Source of the DNA: Clostridia bacterium
Lineage (GTDB): Bacteria; Bacillota; Clostridia; Oscillospirales; CAG-272
Assembly (NCBI GenBank): GCA_900753295.1
Contig: CAADYQ010000193.1
Location: 1-5,013, forward strand
Direction of reading: 5' to 3'
Length of the DNA: 5,013 nucleotides
In this document: piece after piece, positions 4,833 through 5,013 of the stretch
Numbering within the stretch: the first letter of the stretch is position 1
Layout: every line of letters begins with the position of its first letter
Notes under the pieces: model-generated
The model's database searches: none
Told to the model about the DNA's origin: nothing
Seen by the model: the letters and a program-made list of their open reading frames with translations, nothing else
Position numbers and translations under genes: made by a program

Positions 4833-5013
4833 ATGATAAACTGGTGGAACGGACTTGAACTTGTGCAACAGATATTTGCTCTGATAGCCATTCCCTCAAC
4901 GGCTATACTCATAATACAAACCGTTCTTCAGCTGATAGGGATCGGCGGGGATGACGTTCCGGAGGATATTGACGGAGACGGAATACCCGATTCCGATCTT
5001 GATGCTGCGGCTG
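4833..5013 (+). CDS. Membrane protein, possibly NfeD-like, N-terminal part (runs off right edge)
   Basis: Sixty codons are visible before the window ends. The translation begins MINWWNGLELVQQIFALIAI and has one strong membrane segment at about residues 10-37, followed by an Asp-rich stretch DIDGDGIPDSDLD (45-57) that has the spacing of a calcium-binding loop like those in thrombospondin type 3 or dockerin repeats. The opening pattern (WNGL, VQQIFA, IAIPST, then hydrophobic) resembles membrane proteins of Clostridia that end in an NfeD-type OB fold and often sit beside flotillin (SPFH) genes; this is recalled resemblance and the diagnostic C-terminal part is missing. The start is supported by TAAGG 7 nt upstream within AAAGGTAAGG. 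It may be co-transcribed with the DUF1836 gene, since no separate promoter is obvious in the 74-bp gap. Confidence 0.7.
   Translation, partial: MINWWNGLELVQQIFALIAIPSTAILIIQTVLQLIGIGGDDVPEDIDGDGIPDSDLDAAA

Overview
The window looks like an ordinary chromosomal stretch from a Bacillota (Firmicutes) bacterium, most likely a mid-GC gut-type Clostridia. The reasons are a DUF1836 gene, textbook sigma-A promoters with extended -10 elements, strong GGAGG-type ribosome binding sites, and a compact potABC arrangement. I see no mobile element, CRISPR array, tRNA or rRNA. The species cannot be named from the sequence.

Left part (1-2367, minus strand): a polyamine (spermidine/putrescine-type) ABC importer operon read right to left. 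It contains potA (ATPase), potB (permease) and the first 137 codons of potC (second permease), which runs off the left edge. Both junctions are 4-bp ATGA overlaps, so the three proteins are probably translationally coupled. A potD substrate-binding gene would be expected further left but is not in the window.

Middle (2368-2710): a 343-bp non-coding stretch that controls the pot operon. It has a run of helically phased A-tracts, a strong minus-strand promoter with 17-bp spacing, and a transcribed leader of roughly 165 nt. The leader holds a 12-bp perfect inverted repeat enclosing further pairing, then a U6 tract, which looks like an attenuator or a cis-regulatory RNA. Next (2711-3328, minus) is a small M50-family intramembrane metalloprotease with its own start region.

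Right part (plus strand): from a divergent intergenic region, a strong promoter drives a HAD-like hydrolase (3428-4072) with altered catalytic motifs. Then comes a perfect-consensus sigma-A promoter embedded in a 13-bp perfect inverted repeat, in front of a DUF1836 HTH-type regulator (4174-4758). A GC-rich hairpin separates this from the start of a membrane protein gene (4833 to the window end) that resembles the N-terminus of NfeD-like proteins and carries a calcium-loop-like Asp-rich motif.

No new multi-gene system is evident. The most interesting signals are regulatory: the structured pot leader, the curved DNA upstream of its promoter, and the palindrome over the DUF1836 promoter.
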